The notes: generated by a model from the letters alone, not told the origin. Counted from the stretch's first letter, positions 8,152-16,598 are shown. The stretch is DNA of 33,569 nucleotides from Oscillospiraceae bacterium (GCA_015065285.1 SVQP01000022.1:1-33569), one strand, 5' to 3'. Numbers and translations: made by a program.

Positions 8152-9357
8152 ATGAAATACGATTTTACAAGCATTATGGACAGACATGGAAAGGATGCGC
8201 TTGCCGTTGACGCTTTGGGACACGGCTGGGCACCCGCAGCGCCCAAGGAGGGCTTTGACGCAATCCCCATGTGGGTAGCGGACATGAATTTTCCCACCGT
8301 TCCCACTATCACAGAAGCCATTCGCGAGAGAATCGAGCATCCTGCCTTTGGATATTTTGATCCCAGAGACGAGTATTTTGATTCCATCATCCGCTGGCAA
8401 AGCACAAGAAACGGAGTCGTGGGTCTGGAACCAAAGCATATCGGTTATGAAAACGGTGTGCTTGGCGGAGTGGTGAGTGCACTGAACACGTTTTGCTCGC
8501 GCGGAGATAACGTGCTGGTACTCAGTCCCTTGTACGTAGGATTCCGCGGTGCGCTGTCCAATAACGGCTACCGTATTGTAGAAAGCCGTCTTGTGCAGGA
8601 TGAAGCAGGTGTGTGGCGTATTGATTTTGAGGACGTGGAGCAGAAAATTGTGCAAAACCGCATTCATGCCGCTATCTTCTGCTCGCCCCACAATCCTACG
8701 GGACGCGTTTGGGAGAGATGGGAGATCGAGCGCATCATGGAGCTTTACCGCAAGCATGACGTGTACGTAGTTTCGGATGAAATCTGGTCGGACATCATTC
8801 TGGATGGGCACAAGCACATTCCCACGCAGTCTGTCAGCGAGGACGCAAGACAGAGAACGGTTGCCATGTATGCTCCTTCCAAAACCTTCAATCTGGCAGG
8901 CTTGATCGGTGCGTATCATATCATTTACAACGATCGCATCCGTGACCGTGTGGAAAAGGAATCCTCGCTCGGTCACTATAATTCCATGAACATGCTTTCC
9001 ATGTATGCGCTGATCGGTGCGTATAAGGATGAGGGATACGAATGGGTGGACGAGCTGCGAGAGGTACTCTCGGGCAACGTGGATTATGCCTGCAAGTATA
9101 TTGCCGAGCATTTCAAGGGCGTTAAGGTGTTCCATCCCGAGGGAACTTATATGCTGTTTATTGATTGCGCTGAGTGGTTGGAGCAGCACGGTAAAACGCT
9201 TGACGAGCTGGTGGCAGCAGGCTGTGACGTGGGCGTGACGTGGCAGGATGGCAGGGTGCACGGCGGCACGACGCATATCCGCCTCAATCTCGCACTGCCG
9301 CTCTCGCGCGTCAAGGAAGCGTTTGACCGCCTGGATCGCTACGTATTCAATGCCTGA
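8152..9357 (+). CDS. patB: MalY/PatB family cystathionine beta-lyase (PLP C-S lyase)
   Basis: 401 aa, near the usual length of about 390. Fold type I PLP enzyme: the opening YDFTSIMDRHG, MWVADMNF near residue 42, SPHNPTGRVW at about 180-190, SDEIWSDI at about 206, and SKTFNLAG with the Schiff-base lysine at K244; the C-terminal HIRLNLALP contains the carboxylate-binding Arg. Members split cystathionine, cysteine or other S-conjugates to pyruvate, ammonia and a thiol; MalY in E. coli also modulates MalT. AAAGGGGAGAGA precedes the ATG. No methionine-pathway neighbours, so the natural substrate cannot be told from context. Confidence 0.92.
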   Translation: MKYDFTSIMDRHGKDALAVDALGHGWAPAAPKEGFDAIPMWVADMNFPTVPTITEAIRERIEHPAFGYFDPRDEYFDSIIRWQSTRNGVVGLEPKHIGYENGVLGGVVSALNTFCSRGDNVLVLSPLYVGFRGALSNNGYRIVESRLVQDEAGVWRIDFEDVEQKIVQNRIHAAIFCSPHNPTGRVWERWEIERIMELYRKHDVYVVSDEIWSDIILDGHKHIPTQSVSEDARQRTVAMYAPSKTFNLAGLIGAYHIIYNDRIRDRVEKESSLGHYNSMNMLSMYALIGAYKDEGYEWVDELREVLSGNVDYACKYIAEHFKGVKVFHPEGTYMLFIDCAEWLEQHGKTLDELVAAGCDVGVTWQDGRVHGGTTHIRLNLALPLSRVKEAFDRLDRYVFNA

Positions 9358-9373
9358 TCTCTAAGGAGAAGCT

Positions 9374-9507
9374 ATGAAAAAAACTCAAGCAAAGCCGTGT
9401 GGCAAGCTTTATTGCAGTCACAGCAGTCTACCTGATTGCTGCTGCCCATCCCCAAAAGAGTCAAATAAAAAAAGGGTCACTGCCAAGGGCAGTGACCCGA
9501 ATTTTTT
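9374..9507 (+). pseudogene. Possible frameshifted small membrane peptide gene after patB
   Basis: ATG 9374 has an excellent ribosome site (AAGGAGAAGCT) and sits 16 bases after patB. Read straight, it gives an unconvincing Cys-rich peptide. Removing one A from the A7 run at 9377-9383 opens a 44-residue frame starting MKKLKQSRVASFIAVTAVYL, a basic N-terminus plus a hydrophobic segment like a signal or membrane peptide, closing at TGA 9506-9508 region inside the terminator. This may be a decayed gene, a slippage-dependent peptide or a sequencing error at the homopolymer. Confidence 0.4.
9474..9507. terminator. Bidirectional terminator between patB and the hydrolase gene
   Basis: GGGTCACTGCC (9474-9484), loop AAG, GGCAGTGACCC (9488-9498): an 11-bp perfect stem with A7 on the left and T6 on the right, serving both convergent transcripts. 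Confidence 0.9.
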
Positions 9508-9512
9508 GAATA

Positions 9513-11309
9513 TTAACCGGTCAGTGTGTTGGTCACGGTCAGAATGCAGGCAACGATGCCCATGATAATGCCGCCGATGTAGGGGTTCTTGGTCTTTTTG
9601 TAAATGACGTGCGAGATCAGAGCCGAGAGTGGCAGGATCAGCACGATGGGGAACAACCAGATGCCCATAATACCGGTCAGCGGGTCAAGCACCATCTTGC
9701 CCGTGATAAAGAAGGTAGCGTATTGTGCCATGATCATGACCTGCGGACCAATGAATACAAAGAACATCTGCCATGCCACGCGTGACCAGGGCTTTTTGCC
9801 GTTGGCGGTGTAGTTGTAGCAGTTGCCCGCAACGCTTGTCACCACGTAATAGAAGATCCAGAAGGGCAGGAAGCAAAGGATCTTGAGCAGATGCTTTGCA
9901 TCAAATGCACGAATGGTGGCAAAGCACCAGAGTCTGTAGTCGGTCAGGAACAGGTAATCCGAAATAAATACCAGTGCAAAAGCTGCCCCTACCACGCAAA
10001 GCGCAAGTACTATAGTGCGCAGCAGCTTGTCTTTGCCAATGCGAACACCGCGCTCTTCTTTGTCGATGGGGTATTTCTTTTTGCCGGTAGCAAGCGTGAT
10101 CAGCGTGAACAAGCCGCACAGCAAAGACCAGACGCCAATGGCTAAGGACGCGCCCTGATTCCAGATGCCCACGAACGAGGAAAGAATAAAGCCTGCCAGG
10201 AAACCGATGAAATAGAAAGGAATGCTCAGCACCGCGCCAAAGATATTGATTCTCCAGTAGCGACGCGCTGCCTTGCCCTCAAGCGCCTGCCAGGGCTGTA
10301 CGGGCTCTGTTGCCTTGAGCGGGGAGAAATAGGGAAGATCAAGCAGTGCCAGTGTAGCAAACACGATAAAAGCAAAGAATCCAACAATGCCAAGCGCATT
10401 GAAGGCAGCCTTGACCTGCCAGATCTGATTGGTGTGCGAAAGAGACGTGGGGGCACCCAGTGCCTGATCAAAGAAATCTACACTGAAGCTGACCACACTT
10501 GCCGAGAAATGTGCCCACGGGTGGGTGATGGCAGGATTGTAAATGGCGCGGATGGCGCTTTGCCCGTCAATTTCCTGCGTGTAGAATTCGCCCGCCTTGC
10601 GAGATTCAAGGTCAGCAGGATCTGCACCAAAATGCAAGAAGGACTGCGCTGTGACCTGATTGATGTATTCGCGAGGCGCCTTGCCCTCCACGCGATGGAA
10701 GAACTCGTCGTACTGACATGCAACGATGGCAGCATCTCTGTTTCCGAATTGGTTGTAGAAATTGCCGTTTTCGTCGTAGTAAACGGCATCGTTGGAAACC
10801 AACAGGGCAGCGGCAATCAAGCCCTGATCGTCCTGCAGCACAGCCTCGCGGCAGGCAAGCGCACCGTTGGAGTGACCGGTCACACCGATGCGTGTCGCAT
10901 CTACGTAAGGCAGGTCTGCCAGATACTTGACACCGTCGTAAAGACCGTTGGCACCGTTTTCATCATCCCACCACGTGCCGGATTCAATGACCTCGGAATC
11001 GCCGTGACCGTACATACTGATCGCCAGCACCACGTAGCCGCGACGAGCGTATTCCACGTAGTTGAGGTCCTGCATCTCGCGGTTGTTGTACCAGCCGTGG
11101 CTGACCACGATCGCAGGGGCTTTGTTTTGCGCGGTTGCCGTTTTGGGCACAAGCAAAAGTGCATCCAATTCGTGTCCGCTTTGCGTTACAAACGTCATGT
11201 CATGGTATTCCACCTGACCGAAATTGGTCTGGAACACGCATGCACCAAGGGAGCTGATCAGGCATAGGATCAAAGAGATAACAAGCAGAAGTTTGGCGTT
11301 GAGTTTCAT
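9513..11309 (-). CDS. Membrane-anchored alpha/beta hydrolase with C-terminal multispan domain
   Basis: 598 aa. An N-terminal hydrophobic helix (6-25; LGAC at 21-24 could serve as a weak lipobox) leads an extracytoplasmic alpha/beta-hydrolase domain: VVSHGWYNN at 68-76, GHGD at 101-104 and the nucleophile elbow GHSNG with Ser147. A His in the AITHPWAHF stretch near residue 268 is the candidate general base. From about residue 300 to the end there are seven or so hydrophobic segments, so the enzyme is tethered to the membrane by a multispan tail. AAAGGAG precedes the start and a TATAAT promoter lies upstream. Likely an esterase or dienelactone-hydrolase relative; substrate unknown. Confidence 0.85.
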   Translation of the reverse strand: MKLNAKLLLVISLILCLISSLGACVFQTNFGQVEYHDMTFVTQSGHELDALLLVPKTATAQNKAPAIVVSHGWYNNREMQDLNYVEYARRGYVVLAISMYGHGDSEVIESGTWWDDENGANGLYDGVKYLADLPYVDATRIGVTGHSNGALACREAVLQDDQGLIAAALLVSNDAVYYDENGNFYNQFGNRDAAIVACQYDEFFHRVEGKAPREYINQVTAQSFLHFGADPADLESRKAGEFYTQEIDGQSAIRAIYNPAITHPWAHFSASVVSFSVDFFDQALGAPTSLSHTNQIWQVKAAFNALGIVGFFAFIVFATLALLDLPYFSPLKATEPVQPWQALEGKAARRYWRINIFGAVLSIPFYFIGFLAGFILSSFVGIWNQGASLAIGVWSLLCGLFTLITLATGKKKYPIDKEERGVRIGKDKLLRTIVLALCVVGAAFALVFISDYLFLTDYRLWCFATIRAFDAKHLLKILCFLPFWIFYYVVTSVAGNCYNYTANGKKPWSRVAWQMFFVFIGPQVMIMAQYATFFITGKMVLDPLTGIMGIWLFPIVLILPLSALISHVIYKKTKNPYIGGIIMGIVACILTVTNTLTG

Positions 11310-11356
11310 GTTGCATTGCTCCTTTCAGAATATGACGAGCCATCGCTCTTGATTTC

Positions 11357-11384
11357 ATTATACCATACCTGTAGGAAAATGCAA
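11357..11384 (-). promoter_or_regulatory. Promoter of the membrane hydrolase
   Basis: Minus strand TTGCAT, 16 bases, TATAAT. The leader is about 40 bases. Confidence 0.65.
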
Positions 11385-11433
11385 GAAAATCTTTGCGTAG
11401 TCGATCGTATTTCTTTGCGCAACAGAAAGTTGC

Positions 11434-11462
11434 TTGTCAAAAGGGGGCAGGTGTGATACAAT
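11434..11462 (+). promoter_or_regulatory. Promoter of the XRE regulator
   Basis: TTGTCA (11434-11439), 17 bases, TACAAT (11457-11462), 28 bases before the start codon chosen at 11491. Its position excludes any start upstream of 11462. Confidence 0.75.
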
Positions 11463-11490
11463 GATCTTAATCAAGCAAAGGAGAGAGAGT

Positions 11491-12147
11491 ATGGAAACCA
11501 AAGATATCATTTATGACCTCAGAACCAAAATGGGGCTTTCGCAAGAGGATCTGGCGAGTAAGGTATACGTGACAAGACAAGCCGTCTCGCGTTGGGAAAA
11601 CGGAGAGACCGTGCCCAATACCGAAACGCTTAAGCTGCTGTCCGCGCTGTTTGACGTGTCGATCAATACGCTGCTCGGCTCTCCGAGAACGCTGACTTGC
11701 CAATGCTGCGGCATGCAGCTTGAGGATTGTAACCTCGGCAAGGAGAAAAACGGATTTCTCAATCAGGACTATTGCAAATGGTGCTATGCCGACGGAGAAT
11801 ATACGCTGGACGTGTGGAAGCGCTACGTTGCGATCGGCGGCAGGGAAAAGCTGGAGGAATTCAAGCAGCAGCTGATGCACGAGCTCAACGAGCTGCTTGC
11901 ACTCGAGGGCTTGCCGCAGGTCGAAGGGCTCAACGTACTCTCGGGCGAGTTTGTCAATCTGGAATACACGCTGCCCAACGGCACGCGCGTCAAATTCCTG
12001 GACGATAAAGCCACCTACCTTGGCAGCCAGTTGGAGGGCGAGGCAGGCATCTGCTACGGCATCGCTGCCAATATGGAATTTCTCTTGATCTGCTCCTATA
12101 GCGAAAACGGCGAAAACCCCGAGCTGATCGTGTATAAAAAAAGATAA
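11491..12147 (+). CDS. XRE-family regulator with a zinc-ribbon domain
   Basis: 218 aa. The N-terminal Cro/C1-type helix-turn-helix (residues 5-62) contains GLSQEDLASKVYVTRQAVSR and WENGETVPNTETL. It is followed by a zinc ribbon with Cys pairs CQCCG and CKWC (about residues 71-97), a combination common in Clostridia and usually annotated as putative zinc ribbon. The last 110 residues form an unassigned domain beginning near YVAIGGREKLEEF. I start at 11491, after AAAGGAGAGAG. A single-gene transcript with its own promoter and terminator. It probably binds DNA near itself and may sense metal or redox state through the ribbon (inference). Confidence 0.88.
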   Translation: METKDIIYDLRTKMGLSQEDLASKVYVTRQAVSRWENGETVPNTETLKLLSALFDVSINTLLGSPRTLTCQCCGMQLEDCNLGKEKNGFLNQDYCKWCYADGEYTLDVWKRYVAIGGREKLEEFKQQLMHELNELLALEGLPQVEGLNVLSGEFVNLEYTLPNGTRVKFLDDKATYLGSQLEGEAGICYGIAANMEFLLICSYSENGENPELIVYKKR

Positions 12148-12169
12148 CCGAAATTCGCAAATATTGCAA

Positions 12170-12202
12170 CACCCCCGCCAAGCTTGAAACTTGGCGGGGG
12201 TG
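12170..12202 (+). terminator. Hairpin after the XRE regulator
   Basis: CACCCCCGCCAAG (12170-12182), 7-base loop, CTTGGCGGGGGTG (12190-12202): a 13-bp perfect GC-rich stem. The following tract, AAACTATT, is poor in T, so termination may be weak or the hairpin may instead protect the 3' end. Confidence 0.7.
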
Positions 12203-12432
12203 AAACTATTAATGACTGATACTTTGCCATATAAAAAGGATATCAGTAACTCTCCTTTGAAAATTCGCAGCGATTTATGCTTGTAAGTGAGGAAATTTTT
12301 TACTTCGCCAAAATATATGTGTTTCCTTTTTTTCGATAATATTCACTTTAGTAAAACGCATATTTTTTTTGATTCTGATTTCCTCCGGATACAATTTTTT
12401 GTTCTTGTATTTTGAAGAATAACAAGAATTTC

Positions 12433-12663
12433 CTAATTGATAAGGCATTTTTCTTGCAATTCTTCACAATATGAGTCACAATAAAGTGTGCACTCATTAT
12501 CTTCAAAATACTTTTTTCGTTCTTGAGGATCGGAATATCTTGCTGGTGTGCTTGGAGACCACACACTATTACACTTGTTAATTACAGCATAGTTTTCTCG
12601 ATTAATTTTGTTTTTCTCACTCTTTTTTATCCATATGCCAAAATGTTGAATTCTTTCTTGCAT
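12433..12663 (-). CDS. Small hypothetical protein, doubtful
   Basis: 76 aa, charged, with Cys residues clustered near the C-terminus (CTLYCDSYCEELQEKC). The ATG at 12663 has a weak GAGG nine bases upstream; an earlier ATG at 12678 has none. It is the only frame in the AT-rich gap with plausible amino-acid composition. I recognise no family, and it may be the broken end of a longer lost gene. Confidence 0.3.
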   Translation of the reverse strand: MQERIQHFGIWIKKSEKNKINRENYAVINKCNSVWSPSTPARYSDPQERKKYFEDNECTLYCDSYCEELQEKCLIN

Positions 12664-12732
12664 ATTTGTGTTCCTCATTATGCTATTTTTTGTGATTTTG
12701 AAATGCCATTATTTAATATTCACAAATAAGAG

Positions 12733-12762
12733 TTGACAAATGGTGATTTTCGGACCTATAGA
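12733..12762 (+). promoter_or_regulatory. Orphan promoter directly followed by a terminator
   Basis: TTGACA (12733-12738), 18 bases, TATAGA (12757-12762). The predicted start near 12769 coincides with the base of the terminator hairpin 12770-12797, leaving a transcript of only about 40 bases. Confidence 0.4.
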
Positions 12763-12769
12763 TTGTTTC

Positions 12770-12806
12770 CCCCCGACAGACTTTTGTCTGTCGGGGGCTC
12801 TTTTTT
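12770..12806 (+). terminator. Strong terminator hairpin near the GNAT 3' end
   Basis: CCCCCGACAGAC, loop TTTT, GTCTGTCGGGGG, then CTCTTTTTT. The T tract lies on the plus strand; on the minus strand the trailing sequence is not T-rich, so it is a forward terminator although the neighbouring gene is on the minus strand. The T run overlaps the last codon of that gene. Confidence 0.8.
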
Positions 12807-13458
12807 ACCTGACAACCGAAGAATGGCTATAGATATAGAATTCCTCTTGGCTTGGCATCCACTTTTTTTCTTTTGGTGGGAAGGTTGCGTCAAAGGCTTC
12901 AACGGCAGCAGTGTCCTCACAGCAATCGGCGGCGGTGGAGGGGATATACGTCCACGCTTTTCCATCCAAAGCTCCGGGGATCAGCTCGCACACAAGCAGC
13001 GCGGTGGGAAAATTACCGTCCGCTACAAAGCTGACGTTCTTCTTTTTGCAGCTGACAAAGCCGCGGCTGACGTAGTTTCCGGGATTGCCGAAATTGATGT
13101 TGACGTCATAGCCCATCTTACGTGCTACCTCAAAGGAATACTCGATCAGCATTTTGCCGAGCTTCTGCCTTTGATATTCAGGAGCAACGCAAAGCGGTCC
13201 GAAGGAAAGTATCTCCTTTCGCTCTCCGTTCTCGTCCTCAAGCCATGCCTTGGTGTACATGATGTTGCCGATGATCTTGCCGTCATGCTCCAGTACAAAG
13301 GCAAGCTCGGGGATGAAGTCGGGGTGATTTCTCATCACGTGCACAAAATAGTGCTCGTCAGCCCCCGGCTTGTAAACGTTCCAGAAAGCCTCGCGGGTCA
13401 ATTCTTCTACAGCTCTGTAATCTTTTTGTGTCTCGTTACGTATCGTCAAATTTTTCAT
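12805..13458 (-). CDS. GNAT family N-acetyltransferase
   Basis: 217 aa. The acetyl-CoA-binding motif A is clear: SFGPLCVAPEYQRQKLGKML followed by a helix, at about residues 75-97, preceded by the beta-strand IIGNIMYTKAW. The GYDVNINFGNPGNYVSRGFV segment is the usual next motif. It transfers an acetyl group from acetyl-CoA to an unknown amine, in the cytoplasm. I start at 13458, where GAAAGGAAAAAC supplies the ribosome site; the frame is open to 13572, but the extra residues look non-conserved. The 5' leader from the promoter at 13611 is about 145 bases and can fold (CGAGAGG/CCTCTCG), so leader regulation is possible. Confidence 0.88.
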   Translation of the reverse strand: MKNLTIRNETQKDYRAVEELTREAFWNVYKPGADEHYFVHVMRNHPDFIPELAFVLEHDGKIIGNIMYTKAWLEDENGERKEILSFGPLCVAPEYQRQKLGKMLIEYSFEVARKMGYDVNINFGNPGNYVSRGFVSCKKKNVSFVADGNFPTALLVCELIPGALDGKAWTYIPSTAADCCEDTAAVEAFDATFPPKEKKWMPSQEEFYIYSHSSVVR

Positions 13459-13610
13459 GTTTTTCCTTTCATATCTGTTGACGCTCAGGGACGAGAGGAA
13501 TGCCGAGAATGTATTTGCAAGCCTCTCGCTTACAAAACAATCTCCAAAAGGTTGGTGTTTTTCAAAAAGCACACTCCAAAAATAAAATTCAAGCCAAGGC
13601 TTGTAAACTT

Positions 13611-13639
13611 ATTATACCACAGCTTTGAAAATCCTGCAA
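13611..13639 (-). promoter_or_regulatory. Promoter of the GNAT gene
   Basis: Minus strand TTGCAG, 17 bases, TATAAT with an upstream TGG. It is divergent from, and almost touching, the DUF2200 promoter. Confidence 0.7.
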
Positions 13640-13657
13640 CTGCTTGCACACAAGTGA

Positions 13658-13686
13658 TTGAAAAATTTGCAAAGATATGCTATAAT
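13658..13686 (+). promoter_or_regulatory. Promoter of the DUF2200-kinase-methyltransferase operon
   Basis: TTGAAA (13658-13663), 17 bases, TATAAT (13681-13686), 31 bases before the first start codon. Confidence 0.8.
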
Positions 13687-13717
13687 GGAAATAATCATAA
13701 ATCAGGGAGGCAAGCGC

Positions 13718-14068
13718 ATGAGCAACGAAAGAATTTATAGCATGGCATTTGCCAAGGTATATCCGCTTCTGATTGCAAAAGCCGAGAAAAAGGGCAGAAC
13801 GCGTGCCGAGGTGCTTGCACTGACCGCTTGGCTGACGGGATATACCGCAGAGCAGATTGAGGCGGCACTGAACAGCGACGTCACCTATGGTGATTTCTTT
13901 CGCCAAGCTCCGCAGCTTCACCCCAATCGCACCAAAATCACGGGCACAGTTTGCGGTGTGCGCGTCGAGGACGTGCAGGAGGATCTGATGCGACAGATAC
14001 GCTATCTGGATAAGCTGGTGGACGAGCTTGCCAAGGGGAAACCCATGGAAAAGATTTTGAGAAGCTGA
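13718..14068 (+). CDS. DUF2200 family protein
   Basis: 116 aa. The opening [26 protein letters not shown], the block LTWLTGY-like [23 protein letters not shown] and the [20 protein letters not shown] tail match the DUF2200 family along its whole length. The fold is probably all-helical; function is unknown. GGGAGG ten bases upstream supports ATG 13718. The stop overlaps the next start by one base (TGATG), indicating translational coupling with the kinase-like gene. Confidence 0.88.
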   Translation: MSNERIYSMAFAKVYPLLIAKAEKKGRTRAEVLALTAWLTGYTAEQIEAALNSDVTYGDFFRQAPQLHPNRTKITGTVCGVRVEDVQEDLMRQIRYLDKLVDELAKGKPMEKILRS

Positions 14069-14571
14069 TGGCAACGGGCATGAAAAAAGTGATGGTCATC
14101 GGCTACCCCGGCAGCGGAAAAAGCACCTTTTCAAGAGCGCTGCACCAAAAAACGGGCATCCCGCTGCATTATCTTGACATGATGTACTGGAATGCGGACA
14201 AAACCACAGTGGAAAAAAGCGTATTTGTCGGTCGCCTTGCCACTGTGCTTGACACGGACGCATGGATCATTGACGGCAATTACGGCGCGACTATGGAGAT
14301 GCGCATGCAAGCGTGCGACACCGTGTTTTTTTTGGACTATCCGCATGGGGTTTGCCTGGATGGCATTCGTGCGCGACGGGGGAAGGCGCGCGAGGATATG
14401 CCCTGGATTGAAACCGGGGAGGACGCGGAATTTTTGGACTTTATCAAGAGCTACGGGGAAAAGCAAAGACCCGGTGTGCTTGCGCTGATTGAAAAATACA
14501 CAGACAAAAACGTGATCATATTCAAGAACAGAGAGCAAGCGGACGCTTTTTTGAACGGAGAGATCCTATGA
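14068..14571 (+). CDS. FlaR/adenylate-kinase-like P-loop protein
   Basis: 167 aa. A Walker A motif GYPGSGKST lies at residues 12-20, followed by the HYLDMMYWN and WIIDGNYG motifs that mark the topology-modulation (FlaR) branch of P-loop kinases, then the lid region IRARRGKARED. A nucleotide-dependent phosphotransferase is likely; a role in DNA topology rests only on the family name. ATG 14068 overlaps the upstream stop; ATG 14080 is an alternative start. The stop overlaps the following start as ATGA. Confidence 0.87.
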   Translation: MATGMKKVMVIGYPGSGKSTFSRALHQKTGIPLHYLDMMYWNADKTTVEKSVFVGRLATVLDTDAWIIDGNYGATMEMRMQACDTVFFLDYPHGVCLDGIRARRGKAREDMPWIETGEDAEFLDFIKSYGEKQRPGVLALIEKYTDKNVIIFKNREQADAFLNGEIL

Positions 14572-15365
14572 AGAAACAGAACGTGAGCAACGTCAACAAA
14601 ACCTTATATATTCCGCTTTACGGCAAATCCTTGGTCAGCAAAAGGGGATTGTTTTTGGATGATCCCATGGCACAGCGCATCTGGGAATCAGAGCAGTTTG
14701 CCTTGAAGGGTAAATCCAAATCCAAATACCTTGCGTTTTATATGGGCATCCGTGCAGCCGTGTTTGACGAGTGGGTCAAGGCACGCGTAAGGGAGGCGGA
14801 TGATGCCGTCATCATTGCCGTAGGCTGCGGCATGGATAGCCGCGCACAGCGCGTAGACCAAAACGTTTTGTGGTATGACGTGGATTTTCCCGAGGTGATT
14901 GCACAGCGTGGGCGCTACTATAAGGAAACCGAACGCTATTGCATGCTTTCGGGAGATGCGCGCGATCCTGCGTGGCTTTTGCAAATACCGCAGCACAAGC
15001 ATGCCATTGTGGTCTTAGAGGGCGTGAGCATGTACCTGACGACGCAAGAGAAGCAGCACCTGTTTGAAGCCGTGGGCAATCGCTTTGCGCGTGTCTGTGT
15101 GCTTATGGACGTCTATAGCGAGTTTGCAGCCAAGATGTCCAAGTATAAAAATCCCATCAATGACGTGGGTGTGACCACCGTGTACGGCACGGATGACCCA
15201 GCAGCACTGCAGACCGAGCAGGTACGCTTTGTCCGGGAACACGACATGGTTCCAAGGGCGTACGTCGATCAGCTGCAGGGCATGGAAAAGCAGATCTTTG
15301 CGCGCCTGTATGCGGGCGGCTTTGCCAAAAAGCTGTATCGGTTGTATGAATATCAAAAGTCCTGA
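14568..15365 (+). CDS. LCM-family class I SAM methyltransferase
   Basis: 265 aa. SAM motif I reads AVGCGMDSRAQRV (about residues 83-95), followed by the acidic WYDVDFPEVI that holds the ribose, and VVLEGVSMYLT near residue 147. This is the leucine carboxyl methyltransferase/TcmP-like group (PF04072), methylating carboxyl or small-molecule substrates; the target here is unknown. It is translationally coupled to the kinase (ATGA overlap). No terminator separates it from the GH43 gene 25 bases on, so read-through is likely. Confidence 0.87.
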   Translation: MKKQNVSNVNKTLYIPLYGKSLVSKRGLFLDDPMAQRIWESEQFALKGKSKSKYLAFYMGIRAAVFDEWVKARVREADDAVIIAVGCGMDSRAQRVDQNVLWYDVDFPEVIAQRGRYYKETERYCMLSGDARDPAWLLQIPQHKHAIVVLEGVSMYLTTQEKQHLFEAVGNRFARVCVLMDVYSEFAAKMSKYKNPINDVGVTTVYGTDDPAALQTEQVRFVREHDMVPRAYVDQLQGMEKQIFARLYAGGFAKKLYRLYEYQKS

Positions 15366-15390
15366 CAATAAGTTTTCAATATGAGGTGAA

Positions 15391-16545
15391 ATGATGAAAA
15401 AATACACTCTCCGATGTGTCGCATGCCTTGCTTTTCTGGCATTGGCATTGCTATTGGCTGCTTGCACACAAAAGCAGGCTTTCGAGCAAGAAACCACCAA
15501 AGCAGAAACAGAGTCGGTAAGTGAAGCCGAGACCTTGACAGAGACCTTGACAGAGACCGAAACCAAGACCGAACCCAAGACCGAGACCGAGGAGGAAACG
15601 ACCGTGAACGTTACGTATAAGCCCGTGCAAAATCCTGTTTACACGGCGGGCGCTGACCCTTGGATCACTGAGCATAACGGGGAATATTATTATTGCTTCT
15701 CCGCTTGGGATAACGTGGTGTGGGTCAATAAGCTTTCCTCAATTGCACAAGTCACGTGGGATGGCTGCGCATTTGTTTACGTAGGTCCGCAGGAAGGGAT
15801 GTATTCGCACGAATACTGGGCACCCGAGCTGCATTACATCAATGGCGAGTGGTATATTTACGTCGCTGCCGACGATGGAAATAATGAAAATCACCGTATG
15901 TACGTGCTCAAGGGCACCTCGCAGGATCCCATGCAGCCCTTTGAAATGGTAGGGCAGATCACCGATCCTTCCAATAAATGGGCAATTGACGGCACGGTTA
16001 TGCAGTATGGCGATGAGCTGTACTTTATCTGGTCGGGCTGGGAAGGAGACGTCAACGTGGCGCAAAACATCTATATCGCGCACATGAGTGACCCTTGCAC
16101 CATTGATTCCGAGCGCGTTTGTATCTCTGTTCCCGAATATGCTTGGGAGAAGGTAGGGGAGCCGCACGTCAACGAAGGACCTGCCGTGCTGCAGCATGAT
16201 GGCAAAACCTTTTTAACCTATTCCGCATCCGGCAGCTGGACGGACGACTACTGCCTTGGCATGCTGACGCTGGTGGGTGATGACCCCATGAATCCCGAGC
16301 ATTGGGAAAAGTCGAGCAAGCCGGTATTCAAAAAACGCCCCGGCACTTGCTACGGCCCCGGACACAATTCCTTCTGTGCAGCCCCCGATGGCAGCATCTG
16401 GATGATCTATCATGCAAATCTTGAATCCGGAACAGGCTGGGACGGTCGCTCGATCTGGATCACCCCCGTTACCTTTGAAGAGGACGGTACACCCAAATTC
16501 GGCTCTCCCAGATCCGAGGTGGAATTCCCGGAGATCGTGCAGTGA
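15391..16545 (+). CDS. GH43-family glycosidase lipoprotein
   Basis: 384 aa. Signal peptide with lipobox LLLAAC (Cys near residue 25), then a Thr/Glu linker (about 30-70) and a five-bladed beta-propeller. GH43 catalytic landmarks: the base Asp89 in AGADPWI, the pKa modulator Asp200 in WAIDGT and the acid Glu262 in NEGPAVL; WAPELHYINGEWYIY and TYGPGHNSF-like CYGPGHNSF are also typical. Surface-attached and expected to cleave arabinofuranosyl or xylosyl bonds in plant polysaccharide; the subfamily cannot be fixed by eye. ATG at 15391 or 15394 after GAGGTGAAATG. A terminator follows at 16566. Confidence 0.9.
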   Translation: MMKKYTLRCVACLAFLALALLLAACTQKQAFEQETTKAETESVSEAETLTETLTETETKTEPKTETEEETTVNVTYKPVQNPVYTAGADPWITEHNGEYYYCFSAWDNVVWVNKLSSIAQVTWDGCAFVYVGPQEGMYSHEYWAPELHYINGEWYIYVAADDGNNENHRMYVLKGTSQDPMQPFEMVGQITDPSNKWAIDGTVMQYGDELYFIWSGWEGDVNVAQNIYIAHMSDPCTIDSERVCISVPEYAWEKVGEPHVNEGPAVLQHDGKTFLTYSASGSWTDDYCLGMLTLVGDDPMNPEHWEKSSKPVFKKRPGTCYGPGHNSFCAAPDGSIWMIYHANLESGTGWDGRSIWITPVTFEEDGTPKFGSPRSEVEFPEIVQ

Positions 16546-16565
16546 GAAAGAATCCCTACTATGTT

Positions 16566-16598
16566 CAGGCGGCTTTTGCAAGCCGCCTGATTTGTTGT
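16566..16598 (+). terminator. Terminator after the GH43 gene
   Basis: CAGGCGGCT (16566-16574), loop of six, AGCCGCCTG (16581-16589), then ATTTGTTGT. It separates the glycosidase run from the regulator promoter eight bases later. Confidence 0.8.

Larger units (their letters stand above)
12203..12769. other. AT-rich stretch with little coding content
   Basis: About 570 bases, markedly richer in A and T than its neighbours, with T runs around 12325-12400. The only candidate gene is a short minus-strand frame (12433-12663). No repeats, RNA gene or clear remnant of a known protein is visible. Composition suggests acquired or decayed DNA. Confidence 0.5.

Noticed and set aside
8059..9276. 405-codon antisense frame opposite patB
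   Set aside because: PatB has intact PLP motifs; the antisense frame lacks start signals and any family resemblance.
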